Shown in pieces: positions 1 to 11,429 of a stretch of DNA of 64,000 nucleotides. Each line of letters opens with the position of its first letter. Position 1 is the stretch's first letter. This stretch comes from Anisodus tanguticus. Taxonomy: Eukaryota > Streptophyta > Magnoliopsida > Solanales > Solanaceae. Below the pieces are notes generated by a model. The model made no database searches and was not told the origin of the DNA. It was given only the letters and a program-made list of their open reading frames with translations. The position numbers were made by a program, and so were the translations under genes. Location of the stretch: assembly GCA_034509755.1 (NCBI GenBank), contig CM067542.1, forward strand, positions 16,559,001 to 16,623,000, written 5' to 3'.

Positions 1-187
1 TACGCTATCATCAATATCTCACTCTATCAATGACAACATAAGCTCAAGAGATGCACATTAATGAATAATTATAAACAATCAAATAATAATTCAATAATCG
101 CAAAATGCCATAAATATTAATCTTATTAATAATACGAATGTGTTCAAGTACATTTATCCCTAATAATGATTGTCTCTAGGACATACA
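1..187 (-). repeat. 3' LTR of element A (partial)
   Basis: These bases align with 7471-7657. The LTR ends in plus orientation with GGACATACA, so it starts TGTATGTCC in element orientation. The rest of this LTR lies outside the window. Confidence 0.88.
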
Positions 188-206
188 TACTTTCAGTCTC
201 CCACTT
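188..206 (-). other. Polypurine tract of element A
   Basis: The minus strand reads a purine-rich AAGTGGGAGACTGAAAG directly before the 3' LTR. This is the usual place and composition for the plus-strand primer of reverse transcription. Confidence 0.65.
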
Positions 207-2230
207 GGCCTAGAGCCAATCTCCGATATATCTAATACCCATGTTTTCAAAATGACCATTATGCTTAACTAAGCTTAATGGTTTAGTAAACGGGTCAGCT
301 AGATTATCATATGTGAGAACATAGGGTAATCTTATTTCTTCAGTTTCCACCATCTCCCTGAGTATGTGATATTTCCTCGGTACATGTTTATTTTTGTTTG
401 TTGATATTGGTTCCTTAGCCTGCGCAATCGCACTAATGTTGTCACAATAAATTATTATTGGACAAGTGACACTTGGAACAACCCCTAGTTCCTTCAGGAA
501 CTCAGATATCATGACAACTTCTTTACCAGCTTCCGATCCAACAATGTACTCAGCTTCTATTGTCGAATCAGCAGTTGTAGCTTGTTTGGAACTTTTCCAA
601 CTCACTATTCCGCCATTGAAAATGAAGGCATATCTTTGATTGAGATTTGAAATCATCAAGATCGTCCGGAATCTAGCATCAGTGTACCCAGTACACACCA
701 GCTTCTCTTGTCCACCATAGACTAAGAAATATTCTTTAGTTCATCTAAGATACTTAAGAATACTCTTGACTACTTTCCAGTGTTCTTCCCCAGGATTCTT
801 TTGGAATTTGCAAGTCATACTAAGTGCATAGGCCACATCTGACCTCGTACAGGTCATGACATATATGATAGATCCTATAGTTGAAGCATATGGGATTCTT
901 TTCATGCGTTCAAGTTCTGCAACAGTATAAGGACTATCCTTCTTTGATAACTTGATCCCTTGACCCATAGGAAGATTTTCCTTCTTAGCGTTTTCCATAG
1001 AGAATCGTCTCAGCACTTTGTCTATGTATGTGGACTGTGACAGCCCCAACAATCTATTAGGTCTATCTCTATAGATCATAATTCCAAGAATGTAGCAGGC
1101 TTCACCCAAGTCCTTCATCATGAAGGTGCTGGATAACCATTCATTGACTGATTGCATGAGAGTCTTATTATCTCACATTATTAATATGTCATCTACATAT
1201 ATAAAAATGAAGATAATACTCCCTTCCTTACGCTTACCGTAAACGCATGGACCTTCTTTACTTCTAACAAAGTCAAACGATTTGACTTCTTTGTCAAAGT
1301 AAATATTCCAACTCCTTGAGGCTTGCTTAAGTCCATAAATGGACTTCTGTAGCTTGCATACTGCTTTGGGCTTAGTCTTGGATGTAAAACCCTCAGGTTG
1401 TATCATATACACCTCCTCAATTAGGTTACCATTGAGAAAAGTAGTTTTAACATCCATTTGCCAAATGTCATAATCATAGTATGCGGCTATTGCAAGCAAA
1501 ATCCGAATGGACTTAATTTTCGCAACAGGTGAAAATGTTTCATCATAATCGACCCCAGGCCGTTGATTATAATCTTTAACCACCAGTCTCGCCTTATAAG
1601 TCTGTACCTTGCCATATGCATCAATCTTTTCTTGAATACCCATTTGCATCATATGTGTCTAACCCCTGTTGGAAAATCAACCAAGTTCCAAACTTGATTG
1701 ATGTACATCGAGTCCATCTCGGATTTCATGGATTCTTGCCATCTCTGCGAATCAATGTCTAACATAGCTTCGCTGTAGGTTGTAGGTTCATCGTCATCAG
1801 AAATATCTATCTCATTGTGTATTTCAACAAGGAGATTAAGTCTTCTAGGCGGACGATGAGTCATAGTGGTCCTACGGAGTTGATTATTCTGCGTTTCAGT
1901 ATTTGTTGCATTCTGATTGTAAGAAGGTCTTTGTGTGTTGGACAATCCATCACCTTGAGAGCTTTCAGGAATGTCATTTTCATGTATTTCCTGAATGGAA
2001 TAATGTACAACCATTGTATCATTTTCCATTGGTTGTGTATGAGAGCCTTGCATTTCTGCACTATCTCTCACATCACTCCCACTGGCTGAATGGCGTACTC
2101 TAAGTACCCAATCTTCACCAAATACTCCCATTGAATCCTTGTCTAGGTCTTTTGACAAGGGTTCAACTTCTGTGTTATCTTGTGGTTCTTGACTTTCTTC
2201 AAGTTCTATCTTATTGCAGCTCCGTTCCTT
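195..2230 (-). pseudogene. Element A reverse transcriptase and RNase H (broken)
   Basis: The translated pieces in order are: an RT start with WQESMKSEMDSM and QVWNLVDFP (near 1700); the palm with YKARLVVKDYNQ, MDVKTTFLNGNL and YGLKQASRSWN (1650-1290); the catalytic YVDD (near 1200); the thumb region with CYILGIMIYRDR (near 1090); and RNase H with VSWKSSKQATT, EAEY and YCDNISAI (600-430), ending DNLADPFTKPL (near 300). These are standard copia RT and RNase H landmarks. The frame changes at about 1650, 1160 and 730, so no continuous enzyme can be made. The codons around the YVDD and the RNase H acidic residues survive. Confidence 0.88.
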
Positions 2231-3110
2231 GTAGACACAGTCTTCTTCAAGGAAAGTTGCATTTCGGGAAATAATGACCTTATGTTCTCCAGGAAGATAG
2301 AAATAGTATCCCTTGATTTCCTTTGGATACCCCACAAAATAATATTTCTCCCTTTTAGATTCCAACTTGTCAGAAAGCATCTTCTTTACATATGCAGGGC
2401 ACCCCTAGGGTCGCATATGTTTAAGTGCTTGCTTCTTGCCATTCCATATCTCATATGGAGTTTTCTCTACCGACTTTGAAGGAACCCTGTTCAGAATATA
2501 TATTGAGCTTTACAATGCATAGCCCCAACGGTATATTAGTAGAGCTGAGAAACTCATCATAGATCTAACCATATCTAATATGGTTCGATTTCTCCTTTCA
2601 GTAACACCATTCATCTGTGGCGTACCAGGAGGTGTCCATTGTGATTGGACTCCATGAAGCTTCAAATAATCCACAAATTCTTTACTTAAGTATTCACCTC
2701 CTCGATCTGATCGAAGTGTCTTGATACTTGTTTCAAGTTGCTTCTCTACTTCTGACTTATACTCCTTGAATTTCTCAAAGGCTTCGGACTTATGTTTCAT
2801 AAGATACACATGCCCAAACCTTGTGAAATCGTCTATAAAAGTGATGAAGTAAGGGAAGCCTCTCGTAGATTGAGTTGAAAATGGCCCACAAACATTAGTA
2901 TGGACCAATTCAAGTACCTCTTTGGCTCGCACCCCTTTTCCAGAAAGTGGCTTGTTGGTCATCTTTCCTCTCAAGCAAGATTCACAGTTACCATAGGACT
3001 CTAAGTCAAATGGTTCCAGGTAGTCTAACTTTCTCAATCTTGCTATCCTTGATTCATTGATGTGATCAAGTCTACAGTGCCATAAGTAGGTGGGTTTCTT
3101 GGATTACTTA
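2230..3110 (-). pseudogene. Element A integrase (broken)
   Basis: A zinc-finger half of the HHCC type is visible as WHCRLDHIN followed by CESCLRGK (about 3095-2960). The catalytic core follows: VHTNVCGPF, where the first catalytic Asp of HTD is Asn, then RSDRGGEY and NGVTERRNRTILDM. A C-terminal GKKKYYFVGYP-like segment lies near 2340. Integrase inserts the cDNA into the host genome. The change of the first Asp and frame breaks near 2510 and 3040 make this copy inactive. Confidence 0.85.
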
Positions 3111-3119
3111 TCTTAGCTC

Positions 3120-4841
3120 ATTTGTTTTGCACATTAAAAATTTCACGACTACAGTTTAAACTATACAATCCATCCACAAGCGGAGCATTTTCACAAACAA
3201 AACCATTAAAAGACAGTACATAACTGCCATTGGCAATAAATGAGGAAAATCCCTCAATGTCTAACATTGTGATAGAAATGATATTCCTCGTTAACGAGGG
3301 AACAAAATTACAATTATTTAGTTCTAAACAAAAAGCCTGAAGGTAAATCTAGTTTATAAGTTCCCACGCATTCAACATTTACTCGTGCTCCATTTCCAAC
3401 GCGCAGGTCTACCTCCCAAGGTCCAATATTTCTGCTGTTAATTAGGCCCTGCACATTACTACAAATGTGCGAGCCACAAGCGGTATCCAATACCCAACAA
3501 TGGGATTTACTTATAGAGATATTTATTTCAATGACAAACATACCTTGTCTAGTAGAGGTAAAATCACCTAGTGCTTTGCCTCCTCTTGGAGCTGTGTAGT
3601 CCTTATTTAGAACATGCGCTGACACTTGTCTCCCTTCGTGCAGCTTACATTTGAAAGGGTCTCTCAACAGTTCATACTCCATTGTTTGAGACTGTTTTTC
3701 ATAGAGACTCTTCAAGTGTTCTAGCATTTCGTTGGGGCCGATGCTTTCATGTTGCCTCTGTAACTCCATAGTCATGGAAGACAACATTACACATTTTGCC
3801 AAGGTAGCATCGTTCAAATGTTTCTGATAAGCCACCTTGTCAAACAGGGCATACTCATCAGAGTTTTCAGCAGGGATTGTGGGGAATACTATGTTTAGAG
3901 ATGGCAGTGGATCCTGGATCCGATCCGAATCCGGTGGATTCAGATCCATTTTATATGATATGGATCTTTAAAATTTGGACCCGACGGATCCGGATCGAAC
4001 CCGGATTCATTTCTGCCGGATCGGATCTGGATCTGGATCTTGTTTTTGAGATCTGTATCCGGTCCAGATCCGACCCATGGATCCAATTTTTATTAAATAT
4101 ATTCATAACCTAGAATGTAATTTTATAAGTATTTTCTTAAAATTGCTAAGCACATCCTTGCAAGTTTAATTCTCAAAACACGTTTAATTTATCACCGCAT
4201 TAACTCAAAAACCAAAAAATAAAGAGGTAACTTCGATAATAAAATCAATGTTATATTAGTGAATGACTAACATCCCCATAGACAAGTAGTAAAATTATAT
4301 TTACTTCATTTGTGAAGATTCCAAGCACATGCAAATTCTGAATTGTGGAAATACTAGTAAGCATTTTCCACAACTATTGTTATTGTCCAACATTTTCAAT
4401 TAATAGCTCACAATCAAAATGAGACAACGAACAAAATATCTCATATGAACATTTCAAAATTGAAACACAGTAAACTGTTAGCTAAGTCAAAATCGTTTGT
4501 CAGTTCAAATTTTTTTTAGCAAGGTTACATTCTTAGAAAGACAATTTTTTTACATGTGGATCCAGATCCGATCCGTGGACCCGGTGGATCCGGATTTGGA
4601 TCTAATTTTTTTGAACCGGATGGATCGGATTTGGATATGGATTCGGGTATGAAAATGGATCTGGATCTGGATCTAGTAGGATCCGGTCCACATCCGATCC
4701 GTTGCCATCCCTAACTGTGTCTAACACTTACTCAATTCTTTCTAGTCTTAACACCAATCGCAAATTTCTTAACCAGTCAGGGTAATTTGATCCAGTCAAC
4801 TTGTTTGTCTCGATCAACATTTTTAGTGATAGATTCGACAT
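3120..4841 (-). pseudogene. Element A gag and aspartic protease, interrupted by a hAT-like insertion
   Basis: The gag start is an ATG at 4841 (minus), followed by a peptide containing LTGSNYPDWLRNL, typical of the N-terminus of copia gag. A TAA stop follows RIE, and about 20 bases later the coding sequence is cut by the 818-bp element at 3896-4713. On the far side gag resumes with AENSDEYALFDKVAYQ and LEHLKSLYEKQS. The protease follows with CWVLDTACGSHICSN (near 3500), where the usual DTG or DSG is DTA. Both the stop and the insertion destroy the gene. Confidence 0.85.
3896..4713. mobile_element. hAT-like non-autonomous DNA transposon, copy 1 (818 bp)
   Basis: The ends are inverted repeats. 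The left begins TAGAGATGGCAGTGGATCC and the right end read in reverse begins TAGGGATGGCAACGGATC. Long subterminal regions consist of degenerate GGATCC and GATCCGGAT words. The flanking 8-bp direct repeats are ACTATGTT (3888-3895) and ACTGTGTC (4714-4721), 6 of 8 matching, as expected for an old hAT insertion. The interior is AT-rich with no transposase. A sister copy of the same length lies at 25008-25825 in the opposite orientation. Confidence 0.87.
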
Positions 4842-6166
4842 TTTATACTACTGAAGAAACAAATAGACTTGAAATTAAACTCTAATATAATTTCTATTTA
4901 ACACATTCGTTAACTAGTTAACATGGCCTTTAGTTTAATTAGCTCCCACTATTTTAACATATTCTTCGACCCCATGGAAGAATACAGACTCATATCAACT
5001 TTTTTACCCCATGGAAGAATTCGCGTTTGTTGTGACTGATAACTTCAACAGCATAACCTGATAGGTCTCCAAACCAATTACAAACAATTTGCAACTCTTG
5101 TTTGACCGAATGTTCCAAACAATCGATCTGCGTCCCTCGGCTTGTCCGACGCTGTGGCGCCAAGACAGCTTAGCAAGTCAACCCCGTTATGCGACCGCAA
5201 TTATGTATCTAAGTGAGTTTTGCCTTATAGAGCAAACACCGTGGTATTAAGTTTTGGGGAATATTTTAATTCAGGATTTTAACCAAGTTCAACTCTTTTA
5301 CGCCATATCCAATATGACATCTTAATATCATGCAAAACTAATGACAAATATAGTTGGGAACCGTCAACCCAATGTGCATGATATAAGATGGTTTAATCAA
5401 ATACTGGGCACCGCCTACCCAGACAGTTATAGCGGACGCTATTCTAGTAATTTAAATGACAAACAATTTAACATTTAGCACATAAAAAATATACTTATCA
5501 AATATATTGTATAATAATAATCATGGGTTAAACATTCTGAACAATAAAAAAAAATCGACCGTCGGGGCCGTGGCTCTAATCATTAGGGTCGCGGCGCCAT
5601 TGAGGCAGAATGCTTCTTCAATGCTTTAGAGTCGCGACGCTCGCAAGGTAGAAGCATTTCGGCTTTAGTAATTCATTTAGGGCCGCGCGCCTACTGTACA
5701 GTAAGTCCAGAATTAAAAAATGATGAATTAGGGCCGCGGTGTCGCTTTAAAATCTTAGAAAGCGCTGCAGCGCCATACCATAGGGTCGCGGCGCCGACAT
5801 CCTGACAAAATGTTTCTGTGTTGATTTTTCAAAATCGTTCGAGCCCTAAATCCAATTTAGGGATCAAATCATAGGTCCTTTATCATCACCCACCATTATC
5901 AATAACGCACGCATCGACCATCATCTGTCTTTACCCGTTCTTAGCCGTGCACTGTGCGATGAGCTGAACAACACACTTTGGCTTAGTTCGAGTTAGAGTG
6001 GAATGACTTCCTCAAGTTAACGTAGGAGATAATTTAGGGTGATATCAAAAGGTTAACATTTTGTTAAGACATGTAGGATTTCAAGAAGCCTTGTTTTAAT
6101 CCAATTGTATGTTTAACTCATATTATTATGTTATTCAATTGTTATATAACCATTGAACCAGCCTGG
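4842..6166 (-). other. Leader of element A (untranslated), with GC-rich boxes
   Basis: This lies between the primer-binding site and the gag start. No coding frame is visible. Between 5555 and 5810 there are at least five short GC-rich islands built on GTCGCGGCGC or GGCCGCGG, separated by AT-rich DNA. The same word recurs in the LTR of this element (6600-6660) and in unrelated LTRs in the window. Confidence 0.6.
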
Positions 6167-6178
6167 GCTCTGATACTA
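6167..6178 (-). other. Primer-binding site of element A
   Basis: The minus strand reads TAGTATCAGAGC one base after the 5' LTR end. This differs by one base from TGGTATCAGAGC, the sequence complementary to the initiator tRNA-Met 3' end used by most plant copia elements. Confidence 0.85.
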
Positions 6179-6179
6179 C

Positions 6180-7657
6180 TGTAGGGTTTTATTGGGTTCA
6201 AAACACATAAGTAAGGCACAACGGAAGTTTAAAATTTTGTTCTTACTTACCCTAACAATTACTTCTGGTATGGTTATATGACAATCAAAACCTATAACAT
6301 AAAGCATAAACACTTACAAGTTGTATTAACTGGAATCTTTACTAAAGGGTGGACACACGATAGCCCTTTTGATTGGAAGCTCAAGCATCAATGTACTTCT
6401 CCTTCGGAAAGCTAGGAAATTCGACAGAGATTCGTGAGAGTGTTTAGATTCTAAGTCTCTAAAACTTAGAATGATAATCTCAAAATTAGTGTGTGGAATA
6501 ATGAAGGGGAATGTCTGTATTTATAGGTGAAAATTAGGTCAAAATCGGATTAGGGTTTGACCTTGGGCCTGGCCCACAAATCGAGACAGATTAGGTCATT
6601 AGCGCTGCAGCCCTATGGTGTGGGCACCGCGGCGCCCGACGTGGCCCTACACCGTCTCGATTTATTTTCCGTACATTCTTAATTAAATCCAAAATCTAAT
6701 TTTGACTTAATTAAAACAATCATTATTCATTTAAATATCTCGATTCTAAATCGAATATTTAAACCCTCTCAATACATCCTTAGATCGAAAAGACAATCGA
6801 CATAGTGTGACCCTACATGCCTTCACATATCGACATTAATCAAATTAAGGTCTACGCGGAACTCCTAGACGGCGCCGGCGCCGCAAGATGAACTCAATAT
6901 GTGAAGCACGTTTACACGAATCTAGTAAACTTAACCTCTATGTGGTAAGATAAAATTCTTTCATTCACGACACACCCGATCAAACTTAGGATTTGTCAAG
7001 TGTCTATCCAAATGTCTTAATCATTGTATCTCATCTATATTAGTTGACAACTAGACCATATTCTAAATATGTTTATTGCGTTGACCAATGACTTAGTCAA
7101 CATAATATCACTGAGAATCTGAGTGTTCTCTCGAATATACATTCGAGGAATGAATCCTAATCTTGGCTCAACTACCACCTTTAATCCACATCGTAATGTA
7201 CACAATACAAGCCGTATCTCAACCTATAAGGCATTTGAGCTTAGGACGGGATCATAGTACATTACTTTGTAGATAAAACGCGTATTGACCTCAAGTCTAA
7301 GGACTTCTATCTCCCACACATTGATCATACTTTAGACAAGTATAACAAACAGTATATCAGCAGGGTATACCAATACTTCCAAAGTATCCATGTGTTCATC
7401 ACGAGTAGTCATTACTCGTAGCAGGTGAGACATACTATATCCTCTAAGGATGTGATGCAGACCACATGTCAACTCTATCATCAATATCTCACTCTATCAA
7501 TGACAACGTAAGCTCAAAGGATGCACATTAATGAATAATTACAAACAATCAAATAATAATTCAATAATCGCAAAATGCCATAAATATTAATCTTATTAAT
7601 AATACAAATGTGTTCAAGTACATTTGTCCCTAATAATGGTTGTCTCTAGGACATACA
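6180..7657 (-). repeat. 5' LTR of element A (1478 bp)
   Basis: Plus-strand limits are TGTAGGGTTT and GGACATACA. The left side abuts the primer-binding site and the right side abuts flanking DNA beginning TATTG. The end section repeats at 1-187. A GC-rich block containing CACCGCGGCGCCC lies at about 6630. Confidence 0.9.
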
Positions 7658-7662
7658 TATTG

Positions 7663-8530
7663 GGTTTAAATGATAGATTGAATGGGAAATGGAGGGAGTT
7701 CCCTCTTGCTTTATAAAATAAGCATTTGTCCCTCATCGGTAGTGGAAAGAAAAGTTCTTCTACTTATAAGTAGAAGTACTCCTTCTTGTTGCTAAAGGGT
7801 TAAGAAGAGGGTCTCCCCTCGCGCGTCGTCGTCGTCGCTCGGCTCGGTTCGGATTTGGATTTGGATTTGGTCAAATGATCTGATTGATTGATAATCTTTT
7901 TGGACCAAATTTTCTTTAATTTTAATTATTTAATTAATTATTGTTTAATTAAATTAATTAACTTATCCAATCCTACCGTTAGTGACCGGATCCCGTGTCG
8001 ACCCCGACCCGACCGCCGGATCCGCGTGTCTAACCCGCGACCCGGTTTCTTTCCCATATTTAAATTTCCCACCAGTTTTTAGTGGCTGTTCAGAAGGGTT
8101 GCAAACCTTCAGAAATAGTACTTCCATGGCTATAAATTCGTTTGATTCCTCCAGAATTTTACTTACCAATTTTTCGAACTTTCTTCTTCTTCGCACAAAT
8201 AAATTCCGAGTGTTGTGATTTTTTCGTTGTTGAGTGGTTCGCTGACACCGTTGTTCTAGGTACCGATACACCGGTGAGTAAGATCGTTCTATCCTGGGAG
8301 GATATATTCCATTAACCTCGGGTACTTGAGGGGAATAATTTCCTTAAGGATACACTGTGCATTCAGTGGGCTCGATTTTTTTTTTAATTCTTAAATATTT
8401 TTCAGAATCTGTTCTTATTTTCCAAAATCTGTCCAGATTTTTGTTTTCTGGTTTCAGAAATTAATTTTACTGCTTCATCGGTTTTGCAATACAGATTAAT
8501 AACAATACATACTTTCACTTCTATCTTAGA
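7663..8530 (+). repeat. Probable LTR fragment of another Copia element (E)
   Basis: The stretch has a GTC/CGG-rich upstream part (7815-7870), a TATA-like GCTATAAATT (8129-8138) and a following transcribed-type region. The latter contains TCCTGGGAGG, CCTCGGGTACTTGAGGGG and CATTCAGTGGGCTCG, and ends near TTAATAACA. This layout resembles solanaceous Copia LTRs. Element A lies directly at its left edge and may have cut it. No matching second LTR or internal domain is seen, so it is a remnant or a solo LTR. Confidence 0.5.
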
Positions 8531-9603
8531 ACTCTCCTATTCCCCACTCAGTTTCCCACAATAGTTGCATCGAATTATTGAGAGGAGGACGATGACTTGC
8601 ACATTTTGTTTTATATTGCACAATGCATCAACGTTGATGTCAAATTTCGTAATCATTTGATGGTACTAATTAGAATAACACTTAATACTAATAAATAAGA
8701 TGAAATAATCGATAATAAAGATAAGATAGAGTTAGATCTGCAAAATTCGTTCGAATCTCGCTATGAATTACTACTTCAAGGTAGATGTCTGCCATTATTC
8801 AGGGGTAAATAGCAAAATAACGTTATATATCAAGATATAATGAACCACTCAAATATCTTTTAATGTCAACTCAAATAGAAGTTCGGAAGAGCTCTTAAAT
8901 CTCTCAACTAATTTAATAGCAATTGAAAGTGAATAAAGAAAATATACAATTGAATAAAATGACAAGATGAAGATTCAAAGGAGGAGATTTTGGTGTTGAA
9001 TTTTTACAAACAAAATCAATATTTATAAAAATTCAACTAGTAACCAACAATACTTTTCCAATAATAGATGTCTCATCCGGATGATACATTTATAAAGAAT
9101 AGTTATATCCTTTAGAAAATGATTGATATATTTTCCCATTCTTTTCACAAAAATATTGTGTCTTTCCCGAATAGTATATTTAAATTTTGAAACAATTCTA
9201 AATAAATTACAACATTATTCGAGTTGATGACAAGAAAGAAGGCTCGACGAAATTGTTATAGAAAACATTAGTACATGAGTTTTGCCGCTTACATGTTAGG
9301 TATATGCCAAGATTCCATTCACTAACAACTTGTATGGTTTATTTTGTCCCGTTTTTCTTTTTTGCTAAAGTGGTCCATCGATTCTTACGGCATTTCATTT
9401 TTGGTCATATACCTAGAAAGTTTAAATCGACTAATATTATGGTCCATCCATATAATACTCTGTACAAAAATGGAAGGAACCGCCCTCATGTTTTATCAAA
9501 ATAAATGGTTCGTTTATTCATTTACTCTCTATTCACTATTTGTTCTTTCTATTTTAATTCACAACGTAAAAGTATTGAAAAATCTAGCCACCATTATAAT
9601 TTA
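8531..9603. other. AT-rich intergenic DNA, nothing recognised
   Basis: I see no coding frame with a family signature, no terminal repeats and no RNA gene. The short open frames around 9304-9616 are AT-rich, hydrophobic and without resemblance to known proteins. Confidence 0.6.
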
Positions 9604-9608
9604 TATAA

Positions 9609-10584
9609 TGCTATGAAATAATAAAACTAAAATAAAATTAAAACAAGAATATTGTGGAGAAAGGGAGGAGAGTTATGTGGGTACAACAATTGTAGGAAAC
9701 GGGAAGTAAATAAATATTACAAATGCTAGAAAGGATAAACTACTCAAGATTACAACAAACTGGAAATAAGAACGATTACAAACTCCTTGAGATTTGCTGA
9801 ATCGAGTGATGACACTCTGTCTTTAAGACAAGATTGCCCCGTATATATCCTTTTATGTTGTCGGACAATAGTCTCCCAAGATACAACAGTAACTTAACAA
9901 ATGAGCAAAGGAAACTCAAGTGTTACTCTTGAAGAACTTTGAATATAGAAAACTTGCTAGAGAGGAAGAAGAAGATTTCAGAAAAATTCTTAGTCTTGAA
10001 CAATTGAGCCAAAGGCCTCAATTTATAGTGTAAGGAAATGACCCATCAACTAGCCAACTAATGGCCTTCAATAGCCATGTAATGACACTTATTGAGGGGT
10101 TACATTCAGCCAAATAATGGATGAATTAATGTGCCAAATAATGGAGATTCAATGCTCCAAAATCAGCCCAAAAGTTAGAACTTTCCATCTTCCTGTCGCA
10201 ACATTCTGCCTCCGAAGCGCCGCGACTCTGCGAATTAGCGTCGTGGCGCCTCGGGTCCAGTAGCCCAAGCCACCATTTAGCGTGGCGGCATTGCCATGGG
10301 GACGCCGCGGCTTCGACGGTGTTGCGTCGCGGCCCTTCACGACTCCTCGACGATTTTTGACTCATTTAATCTTACACTTCGTACACTTATTCCTTCGTTT
10401 ACCAACGTGGAATACTTGTCATTTGGCCAATAGCCGTCTATCATTCTATGTCTCAAACGTATGACTTGCGTACCAATATAATGAGAGGAACATATTTATT
10501 TATAGGGTCTAAGTAGCTTGGTCTCAAATTTACTAACTCTAACTTTCCTTGTAAAGATAGACATTCATAATAATATTTATAACA
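9609..10584 (-). repeat. 3' LTR of element D, split by nested LTR fragment
   Basis: The outer parts (about 9609-9682 and 10478-10584) together match 15490-15686, including the shared AAAACAAGAATATTGTGGAG and GACATTCATAATAATATTT. The middle is unrelated DNA of the B-like LTR family. Confidence 0.82.
9683..10477 (-). repeat. B-like LTR fragment nested in element D
   Basis: The segment aligns over most of its length with 45200-45970 and, reversed, with the 3' LTR of element B. Shared marks include GGAAACGGGAAGTAA, TTGCCCCGTATATA, the GC-rich CGCCGCG block and CAACGTGGAATA. Both LTR termini are missing and no clear target duplication is seen, so boundaries are approximate. Confidence 0.72.
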
Positions 10585-10594
10585 CTCCCCCTTG
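10585..10594 (-). other. Polypurine tract of element D
   Basis: The minus strand reads AAGGGGGAGTG just before the 3' LTR start TTATAAATATT. Position and composition fit a plus-strand primer. Confidence 0.7.
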
Positions 10595-10789
10595 AATGTC
10601 TATTTGGTAGATAATATGCCTCATTAAAACCTTACTAGAAAAACCTAATGGGAAAAATTCTAGTGAAGAAAAAGAGTACACATTTCTAATAATACACATT
10701 TTGGTTGCCTCATTAAAAACCTTACAAGGAAAACCCGGTGGGACAAAACCTTATATGGAAAAAAGAGTACAACATGTATTAACTCCCCT

Positions 10790-11085
10790 GATGATTACTT
10801 CAGTCCAAATGCTTGAGTCATCGCATTCCAATCTTGTGCACCATCTTCTCAAAAGTTGCAGTTGGTAGAGACTTAGTGAACAAATCAGCCATATTATCAC
10901 TTGAATGAATCTATTTCACGTTGATATCACCATTCTTTTGGAGCTCGTGTGTGAAGAACAACTTTGGTGAAATGTGATTTATCCTATCTTCTTTTGTGAA
11001 TCATCCCTTCAATTGAGCAATGCATGCTGCATTATCTTCATATAAAGTTGTGGGTATTTTGTCACATTTCAAACCACATTTATTT
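10790..11085 (-). pseudogene. Element D RNase H remnant
   Basis: On the minus strand the translation runs TTLYEDNAACIAQLKG, then a stop, then FTKEDRINHISPKLFFTHELQ, then SSDNMADLFTKSLP and KIGMRSL. This is the C-terminal half of copia RNase H. It includes the DN(A/S)A Asp and the conserved NxADLFTKSLP tail. At least two in-frame stops are present. The RT that should precede it is absent. Confidence 0.82.
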
Positions 11086-11139
11086 TCAAGCGATTTAAAT
11101 TAATCATAACATCAATTGAATTTATTCTTATTTCTTCAT

Positions 11140-11424
11140 TTATTGAGTTTGCGGCTCATTGATTTCTTCAAGAATATCAAGCTTGATCAAATCTTGCATT
11201 TCTTTATGCGATTCTTTCTTAGTGTCATCTTGACCATTTATTTTTCTTTTTATACGATTCTGATCCTTAGAACCTAATGGTCTATCACATTTCAGGTGTG
11301 CTTTGGACTCATTTGCTATGACACTAGTAGATGGTTCTACAGGGACATCAATCCGAATTGAAACATTCTCTGCAGGGATGTGCGATTTGGTAATCCTTTT
11401 CAAATATGTAAATGCGTCTGTCAT
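11140..11424 (-). pseudogene. Element D integrase C-terminal / linker remnant
   Basis: A 94-codon open segment carries IPAENVSIRIDVPVEPS and DRPLGSKDQNRIKRK. This matches the charged linker between integrase and RT in Ale-type Copia polyproteins, where motifs such as RPLGSKDK-PRKRK are typical. It stops just before the RNase H remnant, so the whole RT has been lost between the two. Confidence 0.72.
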
Positions 11425-11429
11425 TTAAT

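Larger units (their letters stand above)
1..7657 (-). mobile_element. Element A: degenerate Ty1/copia LTR retrotransposon, 3' LTR cut by window edge
   Basis: Read on the minus strand the order is 5' LTR (6180-7657), primer-binding site, leader, gag, protease, integrase, RT, RNase H, polypurine tract and 3' LTR (1-187). The integrase-before-RT order defines Ty1/copia. The visible 187 bases of the left LTR match the end of the right LTR with roughly ten differences, about 95% identity by eye. Frames are broken repeatedly, gag is split by a hAT-like insertion, and a stop lies in gag just before the insertion. The element is therefore dead on its own. Confidence 0.9.
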
